From: an uncultured Granulosicoccaceae bacterium
Lineage (GTDB): Bacteria > Pseudomonadota > Gammaproteobacteria > Granulosicoccales > Granulosicoccaceae
Length of the DNA: 64,000 nucleotides
Reading direction: 5' to 3'
Assembly: GCA_938045275.1 (NCBI GenBank)
Contig: CALIMV010000177.1
Span: 1-64,000 of the forward strand
The notes under the pieces were generated by a model that searched no databases, was not told where the DNA came from, and saw only the letters and a program-made list of their open reading frames with translations. Position numbers and translations under genes: made by a program. Positions within the stretch are counted from its first letter, which is position 1. Every line of letters begins with the position of its first letter. Below are positions 43,026 to 54,529 of this stretch, piece after piece.

Positions 43026-43667
43026 TTAGTTTTTATTTTGCGTCACAGCCGCTTCCAGGCTTGTTAAAAGTGAACTGATCTGCTGATTGTTGGTTTTAAG
43101 AGCCGCTCGGTTGACAACTACTCGTGACGATATTTGCGCGATCATTTCCAGTGGCACAAGACCATTGGCAGCAAGCGTTGCACCCGAGTCGACTACATCG
43201 ACAATTAGATCACATAAGCCAACAATTGGTGCAAGTTCCATGGAACCATACAACTTTATAATTTCAACCTGGCGGGCATGCTGAGCAAAATGTCTTCGTG
43301 CGCAATTGGCGAACTTGGTCGCAACGCGCAGCCGCTGCGACCCATCGAGTTTGACATCAGGGTAGCCTGCAACCATTAATCGACAACGCGCGATGTTTAA
43401 ATCCAGCGGTTCAACCAAGCCGTCACCGCCATGCTCCATTAGCACATCTTTGCCTACCACCCCTAAATGGGCACCACCGAGCTGTACGTAGGTGGGAACG
43501 TCTGAGGCACGCACAATTAAAAACTGCACGTTGGGGTGGTTACTCGGAAGTATCAGTTTTCGCGATGTATCCGGGTTGTCTTGCGGCTCTATCCCCGCCT
43601 TCGCCAACAACGGCAGAGTCTCTTTAAAAATACGACCCTTAGACAGCGCTATATTCAACATAGTCAT
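43026..43667 (-). CDS. hisG: ATP phosphoribosyltransferase, short form
   Basis: [54 protein letters not shown]; 213 aa, lacking the C-terminal regulatory domain. Confidence 0.96.
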   Translation of the reverse strand: MTMLNIALSKGRIFKETLPLLAKAGIEPQDNPDTSRKLILPSNHPNVQFLIVRASDVPTYVQLGGAHLGVVGKDVLMEHGGDGLVEPLDLNIARCRLMVAGYPDVKLDGSQRLRVATKFANCARRHFAQHARQVEIIKLYGSMELAPIVGLCDLIVDVVDSGATLAANGLVPLEMIAQISSRVVVNRAALKTNNQQISSLLTSLEAAVTQNKN

Positions 43668-43669
43668 GG

Positions 43670-44950
<1,281 letters not shown>

Positions 44951-45097
44951 TTAAAATACGGTCGAATAAAGCCGACCAGCACAGCCGCATCACGGACTGC
45001 ACAGCATAATGCGTCCGAATAAAATCGAATGGTGATTACCCGGATCAGCCGCTCTTTATAGCTCACCTAATGGCTCGCATACGCGACTGGGGGAGAA

Positions 45098-45442
45098 TTA
45101 TATCAGGCTGTCCACCTGACAAACGGTTGAAATCTGACGAAGTGAGTCGGGGATATTATCAAATCTGATGTTTCGACCAGTGCGTTGCGCTTCGGCTAAC
45201 CACTCAATCATGAGCGCTAACCCTGCACTGTTGCAGTGTGTTACAGCGGCCAGATCGATCACCTGGGCATGAGCGATTGGTTGGTCAGAGTCGGCAACCT
45301 GCTTGCCATTGATTCCAGATGGACTCGCCGACATGTGCTCATTAACGGCGCCCAAAACCTGGGTCGCCGTGGTAAAGTCCAAACGCCCCGATACAGCGAT
45401 AACGCCATTGTTGGTGGCAACCTGAAAATCAGGAGTTGGCAT
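45098..45442 (-). CDS. mlaB: STAS-domain protein of the Mla system
   Basis: 114-aa STAS-like protein (VIDLAAVTHCNSAGLALMIEWL) at the end of mlaFEDC. Confidence 0.88.
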   Translation of the reverse strand: MPTPDFQVATNNGVIAVSGRLDFTTATQVLGAVNEHMSASPSGINGKQVADSDQPIAHAQVIDLAAVTHCNSAGLALMIEWLAEAQRTGRNIRFDNIPDSLRQISTVCQVDSLI

Positions 45443-46049
45443 TTTTGTCTTTCATGGTTTTAAGTAAACCGTCTATTCCGCCTTTCTCGATTTCACTTGA
45501 AAACGCGGTGCGATAGCTTGTTACAAGACTAATCTGATCGACCTCAATATCGTAGATTAACCAACCATCTTTCTCACGTAGCTTGTACAAAACCGGCACT
45601 GTACTGCCACTGGCTTGTTTGAAAGTGGACCTTACCACCGCCCGATCATCGCGTCGCTCTGGCTTGAAGTCTTCAAACTCGATTGATTCACCACTGTATT
45701 CGGTCAGTGCATTAGTGTAGGTGTTGAGCAACAAAGCCTTGAATTCGTTCACCAGATCGACACGTTGCTGTGCGTCAGCTTGTTTCCATGATTTGCCAAC
45801 TGCCAGCTTGGTCATGGTGTTGAAGTCGACATACGGAACCACGAATTTGTCTATTTGCTCATCCAAAAACGCTTCATCGTTTTTAATTCGATCGCTTTGC
45901 GTTTTGAGCACGTCGATCAACTGCGAGGTTGAATTAACAACCATGGCTTGCGCTGGATGATCATCCGCGGCCAACACGCCGAGAGCCAAAGTCGAAAACA
46001 ACAAGCCTGCTAATACTTGCTTGATTTTTATATTCATTAAGAAATCCAT
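45429..46049 (-). CDS. mlaC: phospholipid-binding protein MlaC
   Basis: Signal peptide; VDFNTMTKLAVGKSWKQADAQQRVDLVNEFKALLLNTYTNAL, DGWLIYDIEVDQISLVTSYR. Confidence 0.95.
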   Translation of the reverse strand: MDFLMNIKIKQVLAGLLFSTLALGVLAADDHPAQAMVVNSTSQLIDVLKTQSDRIKNDEAFLDEQIDKFVVPYVDFNTMTKLAVGKSWKQADAQQRVDLVNEFKALLLNTYTNALTEYSGESIEFEDFKPERRDDRAVVRSTFKQASGSTVPVLYKLREKDGWLIYDIEVDQISLVTSYRTAFSSEIEKGGIDGLLKTMKDKNANS

Positions 46050-46088
46050 AGTCTTTTCTCACTCACTATTTGTACTATACCTGCCGAT

Positions 46089-46544
46089 TTACCGATTCAG
46101 TAAGACCTGACCAATAAGGCGCTCCAGCACCAAGGCCGACTGGGTCAGCGAAATTTCGTCTTCAGGCATTAAAACCGAATCTTCCGCCCCAGGCTCCAGC
46201 CCAATGTATTGCTCTCCGAGCAAACCTGCTGTGTAAATGCTCGCCGTGGTGTCTTCAGGAAAGTTATCGTATGCCTCGTCAATAGTTAGCGTCACTTTAG
46301 CCTGAAAAGTTTCAACGTCGTACTCAATTCGTGATACCTGCCCGACGCGAACGCCTCCCGCAGTTATCGGTGCGCGCTCTCGCAATCCGCCTATATTCTC
46401 AAAATAGGCCGATAACTCGTAGCCTTTCGCGCCTGAAAGGCTCGTCAGATTACTGGCTTTGAGCACCAGAAAAGCCATAGCAACCAAAAATAGCGCCATG
46501 AACAAACCTACCAATATTTCGACCGATCTAGAGTTCATTTGCAA
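46089..46544 (-). CDS. mlaD: phospholipid ABC transporter MCE-domain protein MlaD
   Basis: MNSRSVEILVGLFMALFLVAMAFLVLK, YFENIGGLRERAPITAGGVRVGQVSRI, TAGLLGEQYIGLEPG. Confidence 0.96.
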   Translation of the reverse strand: MQMNSRSVEILVGLFMALFLVAMAFLVLKASNLTSLSGAKGYELSAYFENIGGLRERAPITAGGVRVGQVSRIEYDVETFQAKVTLTIDEAYDNFPEDTTASIYTAGLLGEQYIGLEPGAEDSVLMPEDEISLTQSALVLERLIGQVLLNR

Positions 46545-46618
46545 ATTAACCTTATAATCATTTAACCAACCGTGCTCTCAAGCACTACGCGCGCTCTGAC
46601 AAATACTTGAACTCTCAT

Positions 46619-47392
46619 TTAGAACATCAGAGCTGTTAATACAAAATCAAGGCCCAAAACAGCCAAAGATGAATATACGACTGTGTGGGTCGTCGCACTA
46701 CTAACCCCTTCAGAGGTCGGGATGCAGTCAGCGCCTTCAAAGATTGCAATCCAGCAAATAACGAACCCGAACACCAATGCTTTGAGCATTCCACTCAATA
46801 CGTCGTACCGAAAGCTCACTTCAGATTGCATTTGAGACCAGTACGCACCGGCGTCCACGCCCAGCATTTCTACGCCAACCAAATGACCACCAAGAATGGC
46901 CACAGTACCAAACATGGCCGTCAATGCCGGCACAACAATAAAACCTGCCAGCAAACGCGGAGCGTAAATCCGCTTAAATGGGTCAACCGCCATCATTTCC
47001 AACCCCGCCAATTGCTCAGTGGCTTTCATCAGACCAATTTCAGAGGTCATTGCAGAACCAGCTCGACCAGCAAACAGCAATGCTGTCAAAACTGGAGCCA
47101 ACTCACGAAACAATACCAGAGCGACGAATTGACCTAGCGCCTCTTCAGCGCCGAAGCGTACCAGGGAGTTGTAACCCTGCAACGCCAAAACCATACCGAC
47201 AAACAACCCTGAAACCAAAATGATGAGCAGCGTCATAACCCCAGTGGAGTACAACTGCTTGGTCAATAAAAACAACCTGACAAACAACGACGGTATGCCG
47301 AGTAATACTTGAAACAAAAACAAATGTGCACGACCCAGTCGCTCAAACAGCACAATCCAACCACGGCCAAATTGTTGTAACAAATCGATCAA
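46619..47392 (-). CDS. mlaE: phospholipid ABC transporter permease MlaE
   Basis: MlaE/YrbE signature: LFRELAPVLTALLFAGRAGSAMTSEIGLMKATEQLAGLEMMAVDP. Confidence 0.97.
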   Translation of the reverse strand: MIDLLQQFGRGWIVLFERLGRAHLFLFQVLLGIPSLFVRLFLLTKQLYSTGVMTLLIILVSGLFVGMVLALQGYNSLVRFGAEEALGQFVALVLFRELAPVLTALLFAGRAGSAMTSEIGLMKATEQLAGLEMMAVDPFKRIYAPRLLAGFIVVPALTAMFGTVAILGGHLVGVEMLGVDAGAYWSQMQSEVSFRYDVLSGMLKALVFGFVICWIAIFEGADCIPTSEGVSSATTHTVVYSSLAVLGLDFVLTALMF

Positions 47393-48249
47393 GAGTTATC
47401 AGCCGAATATTGAGAAGCACCGCTTTTGGCACCTAAAAGATCGAGCCGGTAGTCTGGTGCGTCCAGTTGAAACGGTACTGGGCCATCGGCAGTTCCATTC
47501 AAAAATTGTTGTACCCATTCAGATTCCGACGCTCGCAACGCATCTGGCGAACCCGCTTCTACAACGCGACCGTCAGAAATAATAACGACGTAGTCAGAGA
47601 TAGACATCGATTCGAGAAGATCGTGCGACACAATAATTGAAGTAATGCCCAATGCACTGTTAACTGTCTTGATAAGTTCAAGTAATACTCCCATTGAGAT
47701 TGGGTCTTGGCCAGTAAACGGTTCGTCGTACATGATCATCATTGGGTCTAGTATCAAGGCCCGCGCCAAAGCAACTCTACGCGCCATACCGCCTGAAAGC
47801 TCTGCAGGGTAAAGGTCTCTCGCACCTCGTAAACCAACAGCATGCAGCCGCATAAGCACCAGATGACGGATTAGACTTTCGGGTAATGTAGTATGTTCAC
47901 GCAATGGAAAGGCTACATTGTCGAACACGTTGAAATCGGTGAGTAACGCACCAGATTGAAACAGCATGCCCATACGTTTACGCAGGGTATAAAGTGCAGA
48001 ACGGGATAACTTCGGTACATTCTGACCTTCGACCTCAATACTGCCATTGGACGGCTTCAGTTGCCCGCCAATGAGCTTAAGCAAGGTGGTCTTTCCGGTG
48101 CCGCTCGGTCCCATTATTGTGGTGATCTGGCCCTTTGGGATTTCCATGTCAATACCGCTGAAAATTTGTTTGGATCCACGTTGAAAGTGTAAATCCTGAA
48201 TTTTCACCAGCGGCACGGTGTTTTGTTCAGATGTAATCACATTACTCAT
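47389..48249 (-). CDS. mlaF: phospholipid ABC transporter ATPase MlaF
   Basis: GPSGTGKTTLLKLIGG (Walker A), LSGGMARRVALARAL, LDPMMIMYDEPFTGQDP. Start MSNVITSEQN at 48249 is one plausible choice (ORF extends to 48306). Confidence 0.96.
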   Translation of the reverse strand: MSNVITSEQNTVPLVKIQDLHFQRGSKQIFSGIDMEIPKGQITTIMGPSGTGKTTLLKLIGGQLKPSNGSIEVEGQNVPKLSRSALYTLRKRMGMLFQSGALLTDFNVFDNVAFPLREHTTLPESLIRHLVLMRLHAVGLRGARDLYPAELSGGMARRVALARALILDPMMIMYDEPFTGQDPISMGVLLELIKTVNSALGITSIIVSHDLLESMSISDYVVIISDGRVVEAGSPDALRASESEWVQQFLNGTADGPVPFQLDAPDYRLDLLGAKSGASQYSADNS

Positions 48250-48403
48250 TGATAAATGCCCCGCACCAAGTGTACCAGTTTGGCCGCTTTTGCCCGCTAA
48301 CCTCATGTATCGTTTAGTAACTGTGCATTAATACGTTCAAGAAGCGGTTCAGCTACACTTGAACACCCCACTGACAAAATACTGGAACGACAGAGCTTTA
48401 ATC

Positions 48404-49309
48404 ATGAGAAATGTACTCATCTGCGTGCTGCTATTGCTGGCGACCGGTTGTGCGACAAATCCCCCCAACGGACCAGTGTACGACCCATGGGAGAACACAA
48501 ACCGGAAAATATTCAAGTTCAATGACAAGTTCGATCAATATGTGGGCAGGCCCGTTGCACGAGGCTATCGAAAAATTCTGCCAGACCCGGTAGAAAAAGG
48601 CATTGGCAATTTTTTCAGTAATATCGATGACGTCAATGTGTTGGCCAATGATCTCCTGCAAGGCAAACCTGAGAAAGCCGGTAATGCCGCTACCCGCTTC
48701 GCCATAAACTCTGTGTTTGGTGTATTCGGCATCTTCGATGTTAGTACTCGCGTTGGTTTGCCCAAGCATTATGAAAACTTTGGCCAGACACTTGGCGTCT
48801 GGGGCGTTGGTGAAGGACCTTATGTGGTTTTACCGCTGTTCGGACCCAACAATATGAGATCAACAGTAGGCGTTGTGGTCGAACCACAAACCACCTACCT
48901 GCCCCCTTATCTGACAAGCGATCGCATCATCTTAAGTGGCGCGACAATTCTAGACATCGTAGATACACGCGCACAACTACTCGGCGCAGGCAATGTACTT
49001 GATACGGCACTTGACCCTTACTTGTTATTGCGCGATACGTGGATAGTAAGACACCGAAAAGCCACATTGGACTCGGATGAACGCATTGAGCTCGGCTCAG
49101 CCAAAACAACAACAGGCGATAATGAAGTCGATGAACTGGACAAAGAAGTTGACGAGCTTGATGAACTGGACGAACTGGACGAACTGGACGAACTGGACGA
49201 ACTGGGCGAGCTGGACGAGCTGGACGAACTGGACGAACTGGACGAACTGGACGAACTGGACGAACTTGACTCTCAGGAAGAAGAAGTGGACAAGGCTGTC
49301 ACCCAATGA
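48404..49309 (+). CDS. mlaA: outer-membrane lipoprotein MlaA/VacJ with repetitive acidic (DEL)n C-terminus
   Basis: Lipobox LLLLATGC, YDPWENTNRKIFKFNDKFD, NDLLQGKPEKAGNAATRFAINSVFGVFGIFDVSTRVGLPKHYENFGQTLGVWGVGEGPYVVLPLFGP; start reset to 48404. Stop overlaps kdsD start (ATGA). Confidence 0.96.
   Translation: MRNVLICVLLLLATGCATNPPNGPVYDPWENTNRKIFKFNDKFDQYVGRPVARGYRKILPDPVEKGIGNFFSNIDDVNVLANDLLQGKPEKAGNAATRFAINSVFGVFGIFDVSTRVGLPKHYENFGQTLGVWGVGEGPYVVLPLFGPNNMRSTVGVVVEPQTTYLPPYLTSDRIILSGATILDIVDTRAQLLGAGNVLDTALDPYLLLRDTWIVRHRKATLDSDERIELGSAKTTTGDNEVDELDKEVDELDELDELDELDELDELGELDELDELDELDELDELDELDSQEEEVDKAVTQ
49151..49270 (+). repeat. 9-bp in-frame tandem repeat (GACGAACTG) encoding (Asp-Glu-Leu)13 in mlaA
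   Basis: About 13 consecutive 9-bp units GAY-GAR-CTK; one unit has GGC for GAC (DELGEL). Also produces NWT and VQF repeats in spurious frames. Confidence 0.95.
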
Positions 49310-50289
49310 CACTACACGGTACCGACCGGCAGGGAATACAAGCGCTCGCCAAAGCCGTTATCGAAACTGAAATGTCGGCCGTAACCGCTCTGCTGGAGCG
49401 CATCGATGATTCATTTCTCAGCGCCGTTTCGCTTTTGTTGGCTTGTCGTGGACGTATCATAGTCACCGGAATTGGCAAGTCTGGCCACATAGGTAATAAA
49501 ATCGCCGCAACCTTTGCCAGTACCGGCAGTCCCGCCTACTTCGTTCATGCCGCCGAAGCCAGTCATGGTGATATGGGCATGATGCAGAAAGGTGATGTGG
49601 TTATTGCCATTTCCTATTCCGGCTCATCAGACGAATTGGTCAAGCTCGTGCCCGGTATCAAACGGCTGGGATTGAAGCTTATTGTATTGTCCGGCATACG
49701 AAATTCAACGCTTGCAAGCGCTGCAGACGTGGTACTCGATGTCAGTGTTGAACGAGAGGCCTGCCCACTGGGACTTGCACCAACTGCCAGTACCACGTGC
49801 ACGTTGGTTACAGGTGATGCGCTGGCGATATCACTGCTGCACGCACGTGGCTTTGATGCCAATGATTTTGCGCGCTCACACCCAGGTGGCCGGCTTGGCA
49901 GACAATTACTGTTGCATGTAAGTGATGTCATGAGCAGCGGGGATGCAATGCCCACCGTGAAAGATGATGTTCGTTTGCCGGCTGCCTTAATCGAAATAAG
50001 TAAAAAAGGTCTTGGCATGGTAGCAATCGTCAATGATCAGAACCAGCTGACCGGCATATTTACAGACGGTGATTTGCGACGTACGCTTGAGCACAAAGGT
50101 GACATTCGCTCGATAGCTGTGACCGATGTGATGACACAGGGTGGACTTTCAATAGCACCAAATGAATTGGCTGTTACAGCCGTTAGTCAAATGCAACAAC
50201 ATCAGATAACGGCACTTCCTGTGGTTGAAAATGAGCATGTAGTTGGCATCGTTACCATGCACGGCTTACTTGCCGCAGGCGTTGTCTAG
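49306..50289 (+). CDS. kdsD: arabinose-5-phosphate isomerase
   Basis: SIS domain (ITGIGKSGHIGNKIAATFASTGSPAYFVHAAEASHGDMGM) plus two CBS domains; SHPGGRLGRQLLLHVSDVM. Confidence 0.96.
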   Translation: MTLHGTDRQGIQALAKAVIETEMSAVTALLERIDDSFLSAVSLLLACRGRIIVTGIGKSGHIGNKIAATFASTGSPAYFVHAAEASHGDMGMMQKGDVVIAISYSGSSDELVKLVPGIKRLGLKLIVLSGIRNSTLASAADVVLDVSVEREACPLGLAPTASTTCTLVTGDALAISLLHARGFDANDFARSHPGGRLGRQLLLHVSDVMSSGDAMPTVKDDVRLPAALIEISKKGLGMVAIVNDQNQLTGIFTDGDLRRTLEHKGDIRSIAVTDVMTQGGLSIAPNELAVTAVSQMQQHQITALPVVENEHVVGIVTMHGLLAAGVV

Positions 50290-50320
50290 TGAGCAGGAAA
50301 TCAGTGAGAGAAGACCAAAA

Positions 50321-50902
50321 ATGTTAATGCGGCTGATATCACGATACTGGTTATTGGTGCCGCTACTGCTGCTTGCCATTGTTATTCGTGACTGGGTTGA
50401 AACAACACCGACTCTGGTTGAAGTTGAAGAAACAATCGATATGAGCCAAACGCAGTCTGACTATTATCTGGAACAATTTAAAACACGCAAGTTCGATACA
50501 CACGGCAATATCGAATACGAAGTCACCGGCAACACGCTTGCCCACTATCCTGACGATGACCGTTCAGAAATTACCAAGCCCTCCGTCGTGCTGCACCGCG
50601 AAGCTGTTCGCTGGGAAGTTGCTTCGACACTGGGACTGCTAATGAAAGACCCGGCCATATTCACACTACAGGGAGATGTTGTAGTAAAACGCGAGTCTCC
50701 ATCGGGAGAACCGCTAACCATTCGCACAGAGGAACTGTCGATTCTGACCGATGACAATGAAGTTCGAACCGACAAACCGATTGAAATTGTCGCCGAGACT
50801 TGGCAATTGCGGTCAATCGGCTTACAGTCCTCACTCAACGAAGGCAAGCTAAACCTGCTTTCCAAGGTTACCGGGCGTTATGAAGTGGCAAATCCGGAGT
50901 AA
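50321..50902 (+). CDS. lptC: LPS export protein LptC
   Basis: N-terminal TM and YxVTGNTLAHYPDDDRSEITKPSVVL; position before lptA. Start reset to 50321. Confidence 0.9.
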   Translation: MLMRLISRYWLLVPLLLLAIVIRDWVETTPTLVEVEETIDMSQTQSDYYLEQFKTRKFDTHGNIEYEVTGNTLAHYPDDDRSEITKPSVVLHREAVRWEVASTLGLLMKDPAIFTLQGDVVVKRESPSGEPLTIRTEELSILTDDNEVRTDKPIEIVAETWQLRSIGLQSSLNEGKLNLLSKVTGRYEVANPE

Positions 50903-50909
50903 ATTAAGC

Positions 50910-51446
50910 ATGATAATGACATCTTCAAACGAACAATCCGGCACATTCTCACGATTCGTCTTGGTAATTGCCTGCCTGTGTGTGTTGTGCACGACAATGA
51001 TCATTAACAAGGCGCATGCTCGCCAAAGCGATTTCACTCAGCCGATAACTATCAACGCTGACCGCACAGAGTACGATGAAAAGTCCGGCATTCAGATTTG
51101 GTCAGGGAATGTTGTAATGACGCAAGGCACCATGGAAATCAAAGCCGAACGTATCACGATAACACTGCGTGATAAAAAGCTCAGTCGTGTTGAAGGCACA
51201 GGCTCTCCGATTCAGTTTCAGCAGGAAAATGAAGCAGGCGAACTGGTAACCGGCAAAGCCAATGCAATTGACTACAACGCAGAAGAAAACACTCTGGCTC
51301 TTAGCGGAAGCGCAACGTTGACACAACCAGGACAACGTTTGCAAAGTGAACGTATTGTGTTCGACATAAACAAGCAGAAAGTCAGCGCGGAAGGCGGCAA
51401 TAATGGCCGTGTCAGCATCCAAATACAGCCACCCACAGCCAAGTAG
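50910..51446 (+). CDS. lptA: LPS transport periplasmic protein LptA
   Basis: Signal peptide; [39 protein letters not shown]. Start could be 50880 or 50910. Confidence 0.93.
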   Translation: MIMTSSNEQSGTFSRFVLVIACLCVLCTTMIINKAHARQSDFTQPITINADRTEYDEKSGIQIWSGNVVMTQGTMEIKAERITITLRDKKLSRVEGTGSPIQFQQENEAGELVTGKANAIDYNAEENTLALSGSATLTQPGQRLQSERIVFDINKQKVSAEGGNNGRVSIQIQPPTAK

Positions 51447-51454
51447 CATACAAA

Positions 51455-52204
51455 GTGAACACCAGATCCGACCCCACAGTACACACACTGGTGGCAAAAG
51501 ACCTGCATAAGGCTTATAAAAAACGCCGAGTTTTGGAAGGCGTTTCAATGAGCGTTAGCAGTGGTGACATTGTTGGCCTTCTTGGCCCCAACGGTGCAGG
51601 CAAGACCACGTGTTTTTACATGGTAGTTGGGCTGGTTAAACCAGATCAGGGACAAATACTGTTCGATGATACCGACATTACTGCCCATCCGATGCATGCC
51701 AGGGCGAGGCTAGGTGTCGGGTATTTGCCACAAGAGGCGTCAGTGTTTCGACAACTGACGGTCACCCAGAATATTATGGCCATTCTGGAGACACGCAAAG
51801 GCCTGAGCAAAGTCGATCAACGTGACAAACTCGAATCGCTACTCGAAGAGCTGCAGATAACCCATATTCGAGACAGCTTAGGGATCAGCCTATCGGGTGG
51901 GGAGCGGAGACGAGTTGAAATAGCACGTGCCCTGTCTGCCGACCCAAGCTTTATATTGCTCGATGAGCCATTTGCAGGCGTTGATCCCATCTCGATCATC
52001 GATATTCAACGCATTATTGAGCATTTAAAAGAGCGTGGAATCGGCGTGTTGATAACCGATCACAACGTGCGTGAAACCCTGGGCATATGCGATCGAGCCT
52101 ATATCCTGAGCCAAGGCAAACTCATAGCCGAGGGTAAGCCAGACGTCATCCTGGCTAACGAACAAGTAAAAGAAGTTTACCTCGGTGAAAATTTTTCCAT
52201 TTAG
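51455..52204 (+). CDS. lptB: LPS export ABC transporter ATPase LptB
   Basis: [82 protein letters not shown] start. Confidence 0.98.
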   Translation: MNTRSDPTVHTLVAKDLHKAYKKRRVLEGVSMSVSSGDIVGLLGPNGAGKTTCFYMVVGLVKPDQGQILFDDTDITAHPMHARARLGVGYLPQEASVFRQLTVTQNIMAILETRKGLSKVDQRDKLESLLEELQITHIRDSLGISLSGGERRRVEIARALSADPSFILLDEPFAGVDPISIIDIQRIIEHLKERGIGVLITDHNVRETLGICDRAYILSQGKLIAEGKPDVILANEQVKEVYLGENFSI

Positions 52205-52402
52205 CCCACAACCGATGTAAACACAGCGGTTGTAATCCCAATCGCTTAGTCCATACTCACTAGTTATAAATATTAGTATTGTCAGACAGTGTAGACAGTA
52301 TTATCGTTGCACACGCGTGTCACATTTTTGCCAGAATGGCTTCACGGCGGTATAACGGCATTAGCCATGTCGCTCGCCTTAGATAATCAGTGGATAGCTC
52401 TA

Positions 52403-53989
52403 ATGAAACAGTCAATGCAAATCAAGATGGGCCAACAGCTGGCGATGACTCCCCAGTTGCAGCAAGCCATCAAATTACTGCAGCTATCGACTCTGGAATT
52501 GCAAACCGAAATTCAAACTGCGTTGGAAAATAATCCGATGCTCGAAGTCGCCGATGATGAAGGTGCCGAGCCGCGTGAGAATGATGCTGCCAACGAAAGT
52601 AATGCTGAAATTAATGAGCGCAGGCGCAACGAAGAGAAACTGGAAAAGGAAAAAATAAAGCAAGAAGTTAGCGCAAATTCTGCTGATGACACCATTGTGG
52701 AAGAGCATCTCGAATCTGCCATGAGTGAGAATAATGACTCAATGACCGACTCGATGTCGGACGCCAGCCCTGATGAGCTTCCCGTTGACAGCGTTTGGGA
52801 AGATGTATACGACAACAGCGCCCCGTCCACCTCAAGCAGTGGATCTGATGGAGAATCCCGTGACTTTACAGAGTTTCATAACTCGGGCATCTCAAGCATC
52901 CAGGACCATCTAAATGATCAAATTCGGTTCGCCCCCTTATCAGAACGCGATCAGGTTATCGCAGAAACACTGATTGATGCGGTTGATGATAATGGCTACC
53001 TCATCGACGATGTCGAGATTCTACTTGAGGGTTTGAATCGCGATTTTAAAGACCCGGAAGACATGTTCGAAATGAGCGAACTTGAAGCCGTCCTGCGCAT
53101 GGTGCAACACTTGGATCCACCAGGATGTGGTGCGCGCAATGCCAGTGAATGCATGGCAATACAACTGGGCCAGTTACCACAAACCGATGTAGCAGAAACC
53201 GCCCTTCGTATCGTGACAGATCATCTGGATTTGTTGGCCGCACACGATTTTTCAAGATTGCGGCGTTTGTTGAAGATTAACGACGAACATCTGCAAGAAG
53301 CCATAGCCTTAATTCGAAGTTTAAACCCACGCCCTGGTCGTCAACTTGTGCAGGATCACGATCAATATATTGTTCCTGATGTTTTTGTACAGAAGGCCAA
53401 AGGTGTATGGCGAGTTGAGTTGAATCCTGATATTGCACCAAAGCTTGGCATCAACGCGTTATACGCTGGCATGGTTAAACGTGCAGATAAAAGTGATGAC
53501 AATAACTTTTTAAGAAATCATTTGCAGGAAGCGCGTTGGTTCATTAAGAGTTTGCAAAGCCGCAACGAAACTTTACTAAGAGTTGCAACTGCCATCGTTG
53601 AACGTCAAAGAAATTTTCTCGAGTACGGTGAAGAAGCAATGAAACCTTTGGTGTTACGCGATATTGCGGAACAGTTAAGCTTGCACGAATCAACTATTTC
53701 GCGTGTTACGACACAAAAGTACATACACACACCGCGCGGTATATTTGAATTCAAATATTTCTTCTCGAGTCATGTTTCTACTGCTAATGGCGGGGAATGC
53801 TCCGCAACTGCGATACGCGCCATGATTCAGCGTTTTATAGATGCCGAGGACCGCACGAAACCGTTAAGCGACAGTAAAATCGCTAGCACATTGGTCGCTG
53901 ATGGAATACAGGTTGCTAGAAGAACTGTGGCCAAGTACCGGGAGTCTATGGGCATTGCGCCATCTAACGAACGCAAACGGCTGAACTAG
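52403..53989 (+). CDS. rpoN: RNA polymerase sigma-54 factor
   Basis: MKQSMQIKMGQQLAMTPQLQQAIKLLQLSTLELQTEIQ; RpoN box ARRTVAKYRESMGI. Start reset to 52403. Confidence 0.98.
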   Translation: MKQSMQIKMGQQLAMTPQLQQAIKLLQLSTLELQTEIQTALENNPMLEVADDEGAEPRENDAANESNAEINERRRNEEKLEKEKIKQEVSANSADDTIVEEHLESAMSENNDSMTDSMSDASPDELPVDSVWEDVYDNSAPSTSSSGSDGESRDFTEFHNSGISSIQDHLNDQIRFAPLSERDQVIAETLIDAVDDNGYLIDDVEILLEGLNRDFKDPEDMFEMSELEAVLRMVQHLDPPGCGARNASECMAIQLGQLPQTDVAETALRIVTDHLDLLAAHDFSRLRRLLKINDEHLQEAIALIRSLNPRPGRQLVQDHDQYIVPDVFVQKAKGVWRVELNPDIAPKLGINALYAGMVKRADKSDDNNFLRNHLQEARWFIKSLQSRNETLLRVATAIVERQRNFLEYGEEAMKPLVLRDIAEQLSLHESTISRVTTQKYIHTPRGIFEFKYFFSSHVSTANGGECSATAIRAMIQRFIDAEDRTKPLSDSKIASTLVADGIQVARRTVAKYRESMGIAPSNERKRLN

Positions 53990-54232
53990 TTGCATATGCC
54001 GGAAGAGTACTGTATAGATAGTACTAGGAGTTTTTAAGTATCAGCTGGCATCAGACAAACGTTACTTGTAATTTGCTAACTGTTACAACTTACGCATTAG
54101 CGATTGTGTATAAATTAAGTCTAGGTACACTGAAGTTATCGCGTTACCAACATTACAAGGCAAACACAGGGTATTCACAAAAAATCGGCAATAACTAAAC
54201 GACGAAACAAACGACTTATTGAAACTAACTCC

Positions 54233-54281
54233 TAGCGAACAATAATTTTTCGCTAATAGTGTTAGCTAATATTGTTCGCTA
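54233..54281. repeat. perfect 12-bp inverted repeat in the rpoN-hpf intergenic region
   Basis: TAGCGAACAATA (54233-54244) and its exact reverse complement TATTGTTCGCTA (54270-54281), separated by 25 nt. Confidence 0.9.
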
Positions 54282-54529
54282 AGGTAATACAGTTTTATGC
54301 AGATAGCGCAAGTTCAGCAAATACGATTCAAGGCTTTGATTCACATTCTGTGTTTTCAATCCATACGAATCTCTGAATTTGCTTCCCTCCCTCCAGGAAG
54401 CGCAATCTTCCGCCATTCGATCGCACTGTTCTTACACCACAAACAACCACTACTTTCACTCTTTACTTTAAGTCGTTGCTGTGGTCGTGATAAACAGTCC
54501 TCATTATGTTTATTTAACAGGAGAAATTT

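Noticed and set aside
49077-49370. NWTNWT-repeat ORF (+) and VQFVQF-repeat ORF (-) over the mlaA tail
   Set aside because: Alternate-frame readings of the GACGAACTG tandem repeat; the mlaA frame is continuous with a clear lipoprotein.
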